Origin: Paraflavisolibacter caeni
Lineage (GTDB): Bacteria > Bacteroidota > Bacteroidia > Chitinophagales > Chitinophagaceae
NCBI RefSeq assembly: GCF_025628885.1
Contig: NZ_JAOTIF010000019.1
Coordinates: 62,001 to 126,000, forward strand
Reading direction: 5' to 3'
DNA length: 64,000 nt
The notes under the pieces were generated by a model, which ran no database searches, was not told where the DNA came from, and saw only the letters and a list, made by a program, of their open reading frames with translations. How positions within the stretch are numbered: position 1 is the stretch's first letter; each line of letters begins with the position of its first letter. The translations under genes and the position numbers were made by a program. Positions 45,774 to 55,016 of this stretch are shown piece after piece.

Positions 45774-46349
45774 ATGGGAGCGGAACAGGACATTGTACTG
45801 GTTAATGAAAAGGATGAACAGGTTGGATTGATGGAGAAAATGCAGGTGCACAGGGAGGGGCTGCTGCACCGGGCGTTTAGTGTATTTGTATTTGACAGGA
45901 AGGGTAGGATGTTGTTGCAGAAACGTGCTCCCACTAAATACCATGGCGGTAATTTGTGGAGTAATGCATGCTGCAGTCACCCTTACCCTGGAGAGCTGAT
46001 AGAAAATGCTGCACTGCGCAGGCTTCAGGAGGAGTTAGGCTTTGTTGCACCCCTGCATAAGATATTCGAGTTTGTGTATAAGGCCAATGTGGAGAACGGC
46101 TTGGTAGAGCATGAATACGATCATGTATTTGTTGGTGAGTATGAAGGACCCATACTGATGAATGAAAAAGAAGTAGCTGAATATTGTTATGAGAGCATGA
46201 ATGATATAAAATGGATGATGAAGGAGCAACCTGAGAAATTCACTACGTGGTTCAAGCTGGCTTTTCCTTCGATTGAGACGTGGTGGGCTGGAAAAGGATG
46301 GAGCATGACGAATGACTTGAATCCGCCAGAGGCGGACAAGTTTAAATGA
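45774..46349 (+). CDS. idi: Isopentenyl-diphosphate delta-isomerase (type I)
   Basis: Interconverts IPP and DMAPP for isoprenoid synthesis. The product has 191 residues in a Nudix-like fold: KYHGGNLWSNACCSHPYPGE (about 56-75) carries the active-site Cys and metal-binding His, RRLQEELGF (about 82-90) the Nudix-like Glu segment, and EYDHVFVGEY (about 115-124) the second active-site Glu. The last residues, from about MTNDLNPPEADKFK, are encoded by a dispersed repeat and so are not part of the native enzyme fold. It follows the CarH-like regulator and the sigma remnant, as in carotenoid clusters. Confidence 0.93.
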   Translation: MGAEQDIVLVNEKDEQVGLMEKMQVHREGLLHRAFSVFVFDRKGRMLLQKRAPTKYHGGNLWSNACCSHPYPGELIENAALRRLQEELGFVAPLHKIFEFVYKANVENGLVEHEYDHVFVGEYEGPILMNEKEVAEYCYESMNDIKWMMKEQPEKFTTWFKLAFPSIETWWAGKGWSMTNDLNPPEADKFK

Positions 46350-46352
46350 CGA
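46304..46352. repeat. Dispersed gene-end repeat with CCGCC/GGCGG palindrome, copy 4
   Basis: ATGACGAATGACTTGAATCC, the palindrome TCCGCC-AGA-GGCGGA (46322-46336) and ACAAGTT correspond to copy 3. It overlaps the 3' end of idi and supplies its stop codon at 46347-46349. Confidence 0.7.
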
Positions 46353-46406
46353 TGGGATAGAGGGTTAACGTGATTGGGAATGATTTTTTAGCTTATCTTG
46401 TTATAT

Positions 46407-47516
46407 ATGTCAGGATTTTCCTTAACCAGATTGATCAAGATACTTCTATTCTTATTTCTCTTAATTGCAGGGCTGGTTTATGCCAGGCCATTTCTGGTTC
46501 CCTTGACTTTCGCAGCTATTATGGCCATGCTTTTCCTGCCGCTTTGCAGCTGGCTGGAAGCAAGGGGCGTTCATAAAGTCATAGCGATACTTTTGTGCAT
46601 CATTATCATGTTGTGCTCTATTGCTGGTGTGCTGTGGTTGTTGTACTGGCAGGTAACTGATCTTGCTGAAAATGCCGGAAAGATCCAGGAAAACTTCATG
46701 AAGCGATTGGATCAGGTGCGCCGCTTTATATCCAGTTCGATAGGTATTTCAAAACAAAAGCAGGAGGAGCTGATACAAAATGGCCAGTCATCCGAAACGA
46801 TCGGGCATACCGTAAGCGGTATCTTATCGGGCCTGGGTGAATTGCTTACGGATTTTATACTCTTTGTCGTTTACCTTTTCATGTTGCTTTACTACCGTTT
46901 ATTTTTAAAAAGGTTTGTACTCATGTGGGTACCCCAAAAGGACAGGGAGAAAACGTCTGCTATTATTGAAAATTGCAGGCATGTGGCGCAGCAATATTTA
47001 GGGGGGCTCATCATCATGATCGGTTGCCTTTGGGTGATGTACAGTATTGGATTTGCACTGGTGGGTGTAAAGAGTCCTATATTCTTCGCCATTCTGTGCG
47101 GCCTTTTGGAAATTGTTCCTTTTGTAGGCAACCTGACAGGCAATGCCATTACGATGCTTATGGTGATTGCCCAAGGTGGCAATTTTTCCATGATCCTTGG
47201 CATTCTGCTTACCTATGGGGCTATTCAGTTCATTCAGACTTATTTGCTTGAGCCTTTGGTGGTCGGGGCCGAGGTGAATATCAATCCTCTTATTACCATT
47301 ATCAGCCTGGTGTTGGGTGAACTGATTTGGGGCATACCGGGCATGGTGCTGGCCATTCCTGTTATGGGCATTATCAAGATCGTTTGCGATAATATTGAAG
47401 AGTTGAGGCCTTTCGGGTTCCTGTTAGGCCGGGAAAGGACAGAGCGCAAAACTCACTTTGCTGATAGATTAAGGAAATGGCGGATGAGGAGGGAGGTGAT
47501 GTTAGATGATAGATGA
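46407..47516 (+). CDS. AI-2E-family (PerM-like) membrane transporter
   Basis: Inner-membrane protein of 369 residues with about seven or eight hydrophobic segments. Two form an N-terminal pair, and a cytoplasmic helical part (about 65-140) precedes the rest. FAILCGLLEIVPFVGNLTGN (about 229-248) is the conserved pore motif of the AI-2E/UPF0118 family, and YLLEPLVVG (about 281-289) follows. Members export or import small molecules or ions, but substrates are poorly defined. The ATG at 46407 is preferred to an in-frame TTG 9 bases upstream. The tail is Arg- and Lys-rich. Confidence 0.87.
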   Translation: MSGFSLTRLIKILLFLFLLIAGLVYARPFLVPLTFAAIMAMLFLPLCSWLEARGVHKVIAILLCIIIMLCSIAGVLWLLYWQVTDLAENAGKIQENFMKRLDQVRRFISSSIGISKQKQEELIQNGQSSETIGHTVSGILSGLGELLTDFILFVVYLFMLLYYRLFLKRFVLMWVPQKDREKTSAIIENCRHVAQQYLGGLIIMIGCLWVMYSIGFALVGVKSPIFFAILCGLLEIVPFVGNLTGNAITMLMVIAQGGNFSMILGILLTYGAIQFIQTYLLEPLVVGAEVNINPLITIISLVLGELIWGIPGMVLAIPVMGIIKIVCDNIEELRPFGFLLGRERTERKTHFADRLRKWRMRREVMLDDR

Positions 47517-47655
47517 TAGAGGGAGAGGAGATGAGTGATGAATGATCGGTGATGAGGGGGGAGGGGATGAAAGGAGGAAAATATGGATGAGTGGTAAATT
47601 AGGATCGGAAATCTGAAAATCGTCAGTTGAACGTTTAATAATTTGTTAATATTTT

Positions 47656-47686
47656 TTTGCCAGTAATCATATTTCTACTATTTTAG
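47656..47686 (+). promoter_or_regulatory. Bacteroidetes-type promoter before a candidate small RNA
   Basis: TTTG at 47656-47659, a 19-base spacer, then TATTTTAG at 47679-47686, one mismatch from TAnnTTTG. Confidence 0.45.
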
Positions 47687-47692
47687 GCACCC

Positions 47693-47787
47693 CGAAATCT
47701 CAAAAGAGAAAAGGGTTTCTAACGTTTGTTTGTCACCTTGCTTTAAAAGCGTAAAGCGCAGGTTTATCCTTTTGCTTTACGCTTTTT
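47693..47787 (+). ncRNA. Candidate small RNA of about 95 nt
   Basis: A promoter-like pair at 47656-47686 and a very strong terminator (stem arms 47745-47757 and 47774-47786) delimit a short transcript in the gap between the AI-2E protein and the response regulator. No start codon with a usable frame was seen. Upstream of it (47517-47650) lies low-complexity GATGA/GAGGGG-rich sequence. The region 47790-48156 is A+T-rich with no clear feature. It could be a free sRNA or a leader for the regulator operon. Confidence 0.4.
47745..47787 (+). terminator. Strong intrinsic terminator
   Basis: AAAAGCGTAAAGC (47745-47757) pairs perfectly with GCTTTACGCTTTT (47774-47786), followed by T and an AT-rich run. 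Confidence 0.8.
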
Positions 47788-48156
47788 ATTTTATTCATTG
47801 GTATATGGTAATTTTTGCTCATCCAAGAAATGGATAACTTTGAATATTATTTAGCTCAGCAGCTCATTTTTCCCTAATGTGGAGCATTCCCCAATGCCTG
47901 TTTTTTAGAAAAAATATATTTCTGTTCAGGACCACTATAAAAGCCAGGAATTTTTTGTATAGAAAGAACGGGCATTCATTATTTCTTTTTAATCACCACA
48001 CACCAGTCGTTTCTTTTCATTTTTGATGCAGGATCAGGACCGTTAAACTTTACCATCATTCGTCTTTTACATTCTTTCGTGTTGTCCATTTCAATAAGTT
48101 TATTCGTATTTTTAATTTTCACCTTTAATCATCCAGATTCTTTTAATTCATTAGTC

Positions 48157-48588
48157 ATGCAAACCAGAACATCAATAACAAGAATTGTTTTGACCGACGA
48201 TGACGTTGATGACCAGTTCTTTTTTCAAATGGCTCTTCGTCAGTCAGGTGAGAAGGCGGAATTACATGTCTTTGATAATGGCATATTGTTATTAGAGGCG
48301 TTGATTAAAGGCGATACTGCTTTGCCCGATGTGATTTTTATGGATTACAATATGCCTTGTAAGAATGCGGTTCAATGCATGGAAGAATTGCGCCAGCACC
48401 AACATTTACAACATATACCTGTTATTATACTGACTACGGGCATGAGTCCGGCAGAAATGGAAAAAGTTTACCAGAAAGGCGCAACTGCTTGCATTAGGAA
48501 GCCTCACGATTTATCGAGCCTTGTGCAATTAATTAAAGACGTTTTGGCCAATAAATTAACTGCCCGGGAGCCCATTTTTTGTTTATAA
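48157..48588 (+). CDS. Single-domain response regulator
   Basis: Receiver-only protein of 143 residues. The acidic pocket TDDDVDD is at about 13-19, the phosphoacceptor is Asp63 in VIFMDYNMP, and the conserved Lys lies in IRKPHD near residue 117. No output domain is present. The ATG at 48157 starts the receiver cleanly; an upstream frame opening with GTG would add a hydrophobic leader. The large histidine kinase starts 48 bases downstream and probably pairs with it. The receiver at the right edge of the window (63725) is a related paralogue. Confidence 0.9.
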   Translation: MQTRTSITRIVLTDDDVDDQFFFQMALRQSGEKAELHVFDNGILLLEALIKGDTALPDVIFMDYNMPCKNAVQCMEELRQHQHLQHIPVIILTTGMSPAEMEKVYQKGATACIRKPHDLSSLVQLIKDVLANKLTAREPIFCL

Positions 48589-48636
48589 TGACGGGGCCAT
48601 TTTATAACGATTGCTTTCATTCTTTATTCTGCTTTC

Positions 48637-51303
48637 ATGAGAACTTTTAAATCCATTCCTTTCAGGATTACTTTTTTATTCTGTGTATTCCTGCTGGCTG
48701 TCCTGGCCATACTTCTTTTTAAAAGGATAGACAACCTGTCAAAGTCTGCAGATGACCTCAATAAGTTCAGCGCCGTGCACCTGAAGCTGGAAGAAACAAT
48801 TTCGTGGCTGCGGGAGGTGGAATCGAGCCAGCGTGGCTATTTATTAAGCAAGGATACGGTTTATCTGAAGACCAGGGAAGAAGCTTTGCAGAAGATGCGG
48901 TCCAGCCTGCAAAAAGTTCATGAGGGGCTTGGTAATAACCTGGAGCACCAATGGCATGCAAATAACCTGGGGATGTTGATCAATGAAAGGACGATGCTCC
49001 TGGACAGGATATTGTGGCAGTACGATCATAATCCCGGCCAGGAAGAACAAATCAAAAAGGATATCATGACGGGCCAGGTTGCCATGAAAGCAGTACAGGC
49101 CTATGCGGACCGAATGATGGCTCACATGGACCAGATGCAGCGCCGTCTTCAGTACACATACAGGGAGTATACGCTGATTGCCCCTGTGTATGCTTTTTTC
49201 CTTGTTTTGTTTATGCTGGTTTTCATCCTGATTGCTTATATCAGTTTGAAGCGGCAATTAAAGATATCCAGGCAGCTTGCCCGTAAAACTGAGGATACGA
49301 ACAGGCAGCTTAAAGAAGCCAACACCATTTTTGAAATGGCAGAGGAATCTGGTGGTGTGGGTTCCTGGGTGTTCAACCTCGATAGAAAGGAAATCCACTG
49401 GTCGAAGAATCTTTGTCAGTTGTATGGATTTCAATGGGGTAGTTTAAAGCCTTCGCTGGAAAATCATATAGAAATGGTGCACCCGGAGGACCGGCACAAA
49501 TTATTGCAGGCAAGAGAAGAAGCCTATAGTCATTCGCTGCCTATCATTTTGGAATACAGGATCATACGTATAGATGGCGAAGTAAGGCATGTCAGAAGCT
49601 TCAGCAAGCTTAGTAATAATGAATTGGGCGAGCGTGTGTTGATGGGAACTACACAGGATGTTACAGGCATTACCCACATCACCCAGCACTTAAAGGAAAC
49701 CAATGTTTTATACGAAAATGCTGAAGAGATTGCCGGTATTGGCTCCTGGAAACTGGATCTGAAGACCAACAATTTTGCCTGTTCCAGGAACCTGTTTCAA
49801 ATTTATGCCTGCGAGCCTAGGGACAGGGAAATTCCTTACGACACCTTTGCTCTTTTCATTCACCCGGCCGACCAGGAGAAGGTGAGAAAACATGCGGAAT
49901 TAGCAGCACAATCCGGCAAGCTGGAAAAGATCAATTTCAGGATTTTCCGTAAAGATGGTGTGATGCGCTATATGCAGGCGGTCGGTAAAATCAAAGAAGA
50001 TGGTGAGGAAAGATACTTGCTGGGCACAACGCAGGACGTTACCGAATTTACTTTAGCAGAGGAAGGCCTGCGGCAGACCAATGCTTTGTTTGAAAATGCC
50101 GAAATGGCTGCCGGAATTGGCTCATGGTCGTGGAACCTGGACTCCAATGAGTTCAGTGCCTCCAAAAACCTGTACCGGGTGTTTGGCTTTGAACCTTACG
50201 AATTCGAGCCCTCGCTCCAGGCATTTCTGGATCGCGTGTACCATGAAGACAAAGAAAAAGTGGCCTTTCGTTTTCCGATAGATGCATTTAGTGAACATAA
50301 AATGATCACACTCAACTTCAGGATCGTTGATAAGAATGGACGGTTGATCCATGTTCAGGGCAAAAGAAAATACTACCGGAATGCAAAAGGTGAGCGGGTT
50401 GTCTTAGGCACCACCCAGGACATATCTGTACTGGTGAGGGTGATCAACCGTTTAAGCCGTGTCATCAACCAATTGAAGAAAAGCGAAGCTTTCAATCGCA
50501 ATACAGCGGAAAAACTGGACCAGTTGAACCGCGACCTTACTTCCAGGAACCTTGAACTGCAGCATGCCAATGAAGAACTGGCCTCTTTCAATTATGTGGC
50601 CAGCCATGACCTGCAGGAGCCGTTGCGAAAAATACAAACCTTCATTTCATTCCTGGCCGAAAAAGAATCCCATTTGTCAGACATGGGCCAGGCTTACCTG
50701 GAGAGAATGCAGGTGGCTGCAGGAAGAATGCGCAACCTGATCAAAGACCTACTTTCTTATTCGCGCACTACTATGATTGAAACAGGGCCGATGCCGGTTG
50801 ACCTGAATGAAGTCCTGCTCAGTACACAGAGTATATTGAAAGCTTCCATTGATGAAAAAGGCGCAGTGATTCACGCCGATCCATTGCCGGTAGTGCAGGG
50901 TATTGATTTTCAAATGCAGCAGTTGTTTGAAAACCTGATCGGCAACGCCATTAAATATTGCAGGCCTGGTGTCGTTCCTGTTGTAAACATTACTGCTGAA
51001 AAAGTGCGCCAGGCGCAAAGTGCCGAAAGCCTGGAAGACGCACAATGGTATTACAAAATTTGCTTTATTGATAATGGAATTGGTTTTGAACAGGAATATG
51101 CCAGCAAGATCTTCGATCTTTTTCAGCGTCTGCACGGCAAAGGCGAGTATGAGGGCACTGGTATAGGTTTAGCCATCTGCAAAAAAATTGTGCAGGGACA
51201 TGGAGGCTGTATTGATGCATTGGGTATACCCGGTGTTGGCGCCACCTTCACTGTTTACCTGCCTGTTGCTACAGTGCCGGAGCAGGCTCCTGCCCAACAC
51301 TAG
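48637..51303 (+). CDS. Membrane histidine kinase: CHASE3, three PAS domains, HisKA, HATPase
   Basis: Sensor kinase of 888 residues. A CHASE3-like periplasmic domain (about 33-180, with SSQRGYLLSKD) lies between membrane segments at about 11-28 and 182-205. Three consecutive PAS domains follow (about 228-345, 350-470 and 475-600), each beginning with an ENAE/EMAEE-x-GIGSW-like block and ending LGTTQDV. The HisKA box SHDLQEPLRK has His near 657. The ATPase has N-box NLIGNAIKY (about 767), DNGIGFEQEY (about 811) and GTGIGLAICKK (about 841). The repeated PAS units look duplicated from one ancestor. Confidence 0.93.
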   Translation: MRTFKSIPFRITFLFCVFLLAVLAILLFKRIDNLSKSADDLNKFSAVHLKLEETISWLREVESSQRGYLLSKDTVYLKTREEALQKMRSSLQKVHEGLGNNLEHQWHANNLGMLINERTMLLDRILWQYDHNPGQEEQIKKDIMTGQVAMKAVQAYADRMMAHMDQMQRRLQYTYREYTLIAPVYAFFLVLFMLVFILIAYISLKRQLKISRQLARKTEDTNRQLKEANTIFEMAEESGGVGSWVFNLDRKEIHWSKNLCQLYGFQWGSLKPSLENHIEMVHPEDRHKLLQAREEAYSHSLPIILEYRIIRIDGEVRHVRSFSKLSNNELGERVLMGTTQDVTGITHITQHLKETNVLYENAEEIAGIGSWKLDLKTNNFACSRNLFQIYACEPRDREIPYDTFALFIHPADQEKVRKHAELAAQSGKLEKINFRIFRKDGVMRYMQAVGKIKEDGEERYLLGTTQDVTEFTLAEEGLRQTNALFENAEMAAGIGSWSWNLDSNEFSASKNLYRVFGFEPYEFEPSLQAFLDRVYHEDKEKVAFRFPIDAFSEHKMITLNFRIVDKNGRLIHVQGKRKYYRNAKGERVVLGTTQDISVLVRVINRLSRVINQLKKSEAFNRNTAEKLDQLNRDLTSRNLELQHANEELASFNYVASHDLQEPLRKIQTFISFLAEKESHLSDMGQAYLERMQVAAGRMRNLIKDLLSYSRTTMIETGPMPVDLNEVLLSTQSILKASIDEKGAVIHADPLPVVQGIDFQMQQLFENLIGNAIKYCRPGVVPVVNITAEKVRQAQSAESLEDAQWYYKICFIDNGIGFEQEYASKIFDLFQRLHGKGEYEGTGIGLAICKKIVQGHGGCIDALGIPGVGATFTVYLPVATVPEQAPAQH

Positions 51304-51403
51304 ATGTTAGTAGTGAATAGATGCAGAAGGGTCAATCGGGGCGCACTTTTTGAGGCACAACTGTTAGCCTAAGGTGTGTAGCACTTATAGTTCCACCTGC
51401 CTC

Positions 51404-53224
51404 ATGATGTCTCGAATAAAGTTTTCACAAGTCGCTTTAGTAAGGGGCATTTTTTCCCTTGCTGTCATCTTGCTTGTCATGATGTCCATCCTCTTGTTTA
51501 CAAGAATGGGCAGGCAGGTATCCTCTACGGAGGAGGCAAACCGCACGAACCTGATAAGGCTTTACCTGGAGCAAATGTTGTCTCAAGTGCAAGGCGTAGA
51601 AGCCGGCCATCGTGGCTTTCTGCTCACAGGAGACTCCTCTTTCCTGCAGTCGTTCAGGGAAAGTAAAGATGAAATCAATACCGACCTGGCTGCATTGCAT
51701 ACCCTTGCTGTAGGACATGATTCCCATCAACAGGTGGATACTTTGCGATCATTGATTGACAGGAGAATGTTCCTGATCGATTCTGTGATACGTGTTTACA
51801 GCAGCAATGCTCCTGGCGTTAACAGGGGTAGTGTGCAAGCGGCTTTGATGCCCGGCCGGATCGTGATGGATCAGATAAAGGAGCATACTAACCGGTTGGT
51901 ACAAACTGAAATGCAATTATATAACAGTGAGCAGAGGCTTAAAGAAAGGAACCGGAATGCTGCATCTCTTTTTGCATTACTGTTGATCATCTTTGTCTTT
52001 ATTGTATTTACGCTTGCCTATGTCAGTTTGAACCGGCAGCTGCGTATTTCAAAAGATTACCTGCAACAAAAACAATTGGCATTGGAAGACCTGGAAGAAA
52101 TGGATGAAATCTACCGCAATGCTGAAGAATTGGCCACTTTGGGCTCCTGGCAGTGGAATCTCCAAACGAACTTATTTAAGTGTTCTGAAAATCTCTTCCG
52201 GATATATGGAAGCGAACCCAGGCAGGAGGATATTTCTTTCAACCGGTTCATGTCCTTTGTTGTTCCGGAAGATCGTGAAACGCTTGTAAAAAATATTTTA
52301 AGTGCTATCAATAAAAGGGAAGCCGTTGTGGTTGCGTACAGAATTGTGCGGGCCGACAAGGAGATACGGCACATGCGTGCCTATGGAAAATTGAAAGCTG
52401 GCAGTTGCGACATTATGTTGGGCGCAACGCAGGATGTTACGGATTTGAAAATGGCTTATGAGCAACTTTCAGCGGTCAATAAGGAACTGGCTGCAAAGAA
52501 CAGGGAACTGGAACAAACCAATGCTGATTTGGCTTCATTCAACTTTATTGCCAGTCATGATTTGCAGGAGCCGTTACGCAAAATTCAAACTTTTGTCAGC
52601 TTCCTGGAAGAAAGTGAATCCAACCTTTCAGAAACGGGTAAGTTCTACCTGCAACGCATGGAGCGCGCAGCTGCGCGTATAAGGGCTTTGATACAGGATT
52701 TGATAACTTATGCTCATGCCACCAGTCAGGGAAAAGAGTGGAGCGATGTAGACCTGAATGTTGTACTCAATAATGTGCTGCAGTCTCTTCACCACATTAT
52801 CTCAGAGAAGAATGCTAATATACAGGTTGACAAGTTGCCAGTTGTGCAAGGCAGCATTTTCCAGTTGCAGAAATTATTTGAACACCTTTTGAATAACTCA
52901 ATGAAATACCACAAACCTGATAATCCACCGGTGATTTCCATTAAATCGGAGACGATCACCAATGATGATGGAGTGTTGGCTGAATTGGAAGCCGGCCGCG
53001 TTTATCATAAAATAAGCATTGCCGATGAAGGTATTGGTTTTGAGCAGGAGTTCGCAGGTAAGATATTTGGTGTTTTCCAGCGGCTGAATGTCCAGGGCGA
53101 CGATGTTGGCTCGGGAATAGGACTTGCCATTTGCAAAAAAATAGTGCAGCAACACGGAGGTGTCATCAAGGCGAGGAGCGTGCCCAATGAAGGATCTGTT
53201 TTTGATGTATACCTTCCTGCGTGA
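51404..53224 (+). CDS. Membrane histidine kinase: CHASE3, PAS, HisKA, HATPase
   Basis: Sensor kinase of 606 residues, a shorter relative of the preceding gene. A CHASE3-like domain (about 30-180, with VEAGHRGFLLTGD) lies between two membrane segments, followed by one PAS domain (about 230-350; ATLGSWQWNL and LGATQDV). The HisKA box ASHDLQEPLRKIQTFVSFL has His near 384. DEGIGFEQEFAGKIFGVF and GSGIGLAICKK close the ATPase domain. The ATG at 51404 is preferred to a GTG at 51374. It starts 100 bases after the first kinase; the pair probably arose by duplication with loss or gain of PAS repeats. Confidence 0.92.
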   Translation: MMSRIKFSQVALVRGIFSLAVILLVMMSILLFTRMGRQVSSTEEANRTNLIRLYLEQMLSQVQGVEAGHRGFLLTGDSSFLQSFRESKDEINTDLAALHTLAVGHDSHQQVDTLRSLIDRRMFLIDSVIRVYSSNAPGVNRGSVQAALMPGRIVMDQIKEHTNRLVQTEMQLYNSEQRLKERNRNAASLFALLLIIFVFIVFTLAYVSLNRQLRISKDYLQQKQLALEDLEEMDEIYRNAEELATLGSWQWNLQTNLFKCSENLFRIYGSEPRQEDISFNRFMSFVVPEDRETLVKNILSAINKREAVVVAYRIVRADKEIRHMRAYGKLKAGSCDIMLGATQDVTDLKMAYEQLSAVNKELAAKNRELEQTNADLASFNFIASHDLQEPLRKIQTFVSFLEESESNLSETGKFYLQRMERAAARIRALIQDLITYAHATSQGKEWSDVDLNVVLNNVLQSLHHIISEKNANIQVDKLPVVQGSIFQLQKLFEHLLNNSMKYHKPDNPPVISIKSETITNDDGVLAELEAGRVYHKISIADEGIGFEQEFAGKIFGVFQRLNVQGDDVGSGIGLAICKKIVQQHGGVIKARSVPNEGSVFDVYLPA

Positions 53225-53291
53225 TAGGAATTTCAGGATGACCGTGGCTTATTTTTTGATGTTGATATATTCTTTACCCTAACCATTTGCC

Positions 53292-53753
53292 ATGAAGCTC
53301 CTCCTCTTATTTGTCCTGTTTTTGCCTGTAAGCATGGTAGCACAAAAGATTGCTCTTATAGACCGGGGGTTCAAAAGGCCAATTCTGTTTACTGACAGTG
53401 CTACAACAGAGGATATAATAAATGATTATTTTCCTGTTCATATTGAGGATTTAAAAAGTGTATTGAAAACTACGGATTGGTTTATTTCAGCTATTGATGC
53501 AGGAGGAACGCAAATCAAAGATGTGAGCAATGTCCCTGCAGGGAAATCCACCTTCTATTATTCTGAATCTGTAGCGCGGAAGTATGCCTTTCACAATATT
53601 GTTTTAAGTACGTCCACCAGTGGTTTCAGCACATCGCTAAAACTGGTGAGATTTGATGACTCAAGAAAGAGAGCCATTCAAAAGCTGCTCATCTTCACTG
53701 ATTACATTAAGAATAACCTGGCAGTGGCTGATGAAGTCAGTAAGCTTTATTAA
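53292..53753 (+). CDS. Small secreted protein of unknown function
   Basis: Protein of 153 residues. A signal peptide of about 18 residues (KLLLLFVLFLPVSMVAQ) is followed by an acidic/hydrophobic mature domain with no recognised motif (FTDSATTEDIINDYFPVHIED, then FYYSESVARKYAFHN). It follows the kinase gene by 67 bases on the same strand and precedes a strong bidirectional terminator, so it may be the last gene of the sensor operon. Periplasmic or exported location is the only property I can infer. Confidence 0.6.
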   Translation: MKLLLLFVLFLPVSMVAQKIALIDRGFKRPILFTDSATTEDIINDYFPVHIEDLKSVLKTTDWFISAIDAGGTQIKDVSNVPAGKSTFYYSESVARKYAFHNIVLSTSTSGFSTSLKLVRFDDSRKRAIQKLLIFTDYIKNNLAVADEVSKLY

Positions 53754-53881
53754 CCTTGATTAACATAGCTGGTTTTTTTATTAACAGTATTTAACAGGCT
53801 CTGCATTAAAGAAAATGATCTATAAAATAGATTTGATTATTCATACAGTTTCCAAGACTAATTTCTTAAAGACAGCACATT

Positions 53882-53910
53882 AAAGCCCCCCTCTTAAACG
53901 GGGGCTTTTT
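53882..53910. terminator. Bidirectional terminator
   Basis: AAAGCCCCC (53882-53890) and GGGGGCTTT (53900-53908) form a 9-base G+C-rich stem, with T runs in both directions. It overlaps the 3' end of the GlxA-type regulator gene on the minus strand. Confidence 0.8.
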
Positions 53911-54895
53911 GTTTGATTCCATTGTAAACGGCTCTGTTATACTTTGCCTTGTATTGTATTGGCGATAAGCCTGTGATGCGCTTAAAAGTGATCCTGAAAG
54001 CTTTGGGATCAGTATAGCCTACCTTGTACATAACTTCGGCTACATTATCCCTTGATGACTCCAGGCTCATTTTGGCCGCCTCCACTTTTACGCGCTGTAT
54101 GTATTCGACTACAGTATTTGAAGTGGCTTTCTTGAACCTTCTTTCGAGCGCTCTCCGGCCTACAGCCAGCATAGATGCCAGCTCATCAACCGTTATTTTC
54201 TCTTCTATATTTTGCTCTATAAACTCCTGCGCTTTTTTCACGGCTTCATCTTCATGCGCCTTCTGGCCATGGAACATAATGAAGGGAGACTGGCTGTGCC
54301 TGTCAATGTCTATCTGGAATGCTTTGGACATAAACACCGCAACATCACGGCCGGCATATTTTTCTATGAGGTATAAAACCAGGTTGAGATAAGAAAATGC
54401 GCCGCCACTTGAGTAAATGCCTTGTTCATCAGTGATGATCTTGTCTTCTACCAGGTGTACATCCGGGAACATCTTCCTGAAGTCGTTGGCTGCCATCCAG
54501 TGTGTAGCACATTGGCGCCCATTGATCAGGCCTGTGGCCGCCAGTAAAAAAGCTCCTACACATAGACTGGCCACTTCAGCCCCGCCTTTGTATTGTTTGA
54601 TGATCCATGGAATAAAATCCTGGTTGTATTCGATCAGCTTTTGCATGTCTCCATCCAGTGCTGGTATAATGATGAGGTCTGTTTGATCTATATCTTTTAT
54701 CGTTGCATCAGCATAGACGGTATATCTGCCCCCAGCTACCGGCATTTCTTTCGAAAGTCCAACCAGTTGCAGTTTACAAAAGGCTGGCTTTCCAATGTTT
54801 TTCAGGAATTTGTTGACTTCAGTAAACACTTGGCGGGGACCTTCAATACTGCCTAAAATAGCTCCTGCAGGAACCAGGATGGATATGTGTTTCAT
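53894..54895 (-). CDS. GlxA-family transcription regulator (DJ-1/PfpI plus AraC)
   Basis: Regulator of 333 residues. The N-terminal half (about 1-185) is DJ-1/PfpI-like, with VASLCVGAFLLAATGLING (about 108-126) containing the nucleophile-elbow Cys, and QCATHWMA nearby. The C-terminal AraC helix-turn-helix (about 225-320) has GRRALERRFKKAT and FRITFKRITGLSPIQYK. The ATG at 54895 starts the conserved ISILVPAGAILGSIEGP; upstream in-frame codons add an unlikely leader. GlxA-type proteins often sense small metabolites. It is divergent from the cobalamin riboswitch and receptor gene. Confidence 0.9.
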   Translation of the reverse strand: MKHISILVPAGAILGSIEGPRQVFTEVNKFLKNIGKPAFCKLQLVGLSKEMPVAGGRYTVYADATIKDIDQTDLIIIPALDGDMQKLIEYNQDFIPWIIKQYKGGAEVASLCVGAFLLAATGLINGRQCATHWMAANDFRKMFPDVHLVEDKIITDEQGIYSSGGAFSYLNLVLYLIEKYAGRDVAVFMSKAFQIDIDRHSQSPFIMFHGQKAHEDEAVKKAQEFIEQNIEEKITVDELASMLAVGRRALERRFKKATSNTVVEYIQRVKVEAAKMSLESSRDNVAEVMYKVGYTDPKAFRITFKRITGLSPIQYKAKYNRAVYNGIKQKAPV

Positions 54896-54998
54896 GGTCG
54901 TTGGTTTAATGATTGGGCCATCATGATGCTGATAGCGAGGTGTAAATTTAGGCAGTTGTTTTGTCGCGAACAACCCTCCAAACTCCAAACTAATCCCC

Positions 54999-55006
54999 TA
55001 CATTTG
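54999..55006 (+). promoter_or_regulatory. Bacteroidetes-type -7 box before the cobalamin riboswitch
   Basis: TACATTTG matches TAnnTTTG and is about 10 bases upstream of the first conserved riboswitch bases. Confidence 0.5.
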
Positions 55007-55016
55007 CGCCTATAAT

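Noticed and set aside
47517-47600. GATGA/GAGGGG-rich sequence resembling a tandem repeat
   Set aside because: No constant unit or spacing could be defined; it is low-complexity intergenic sequence.
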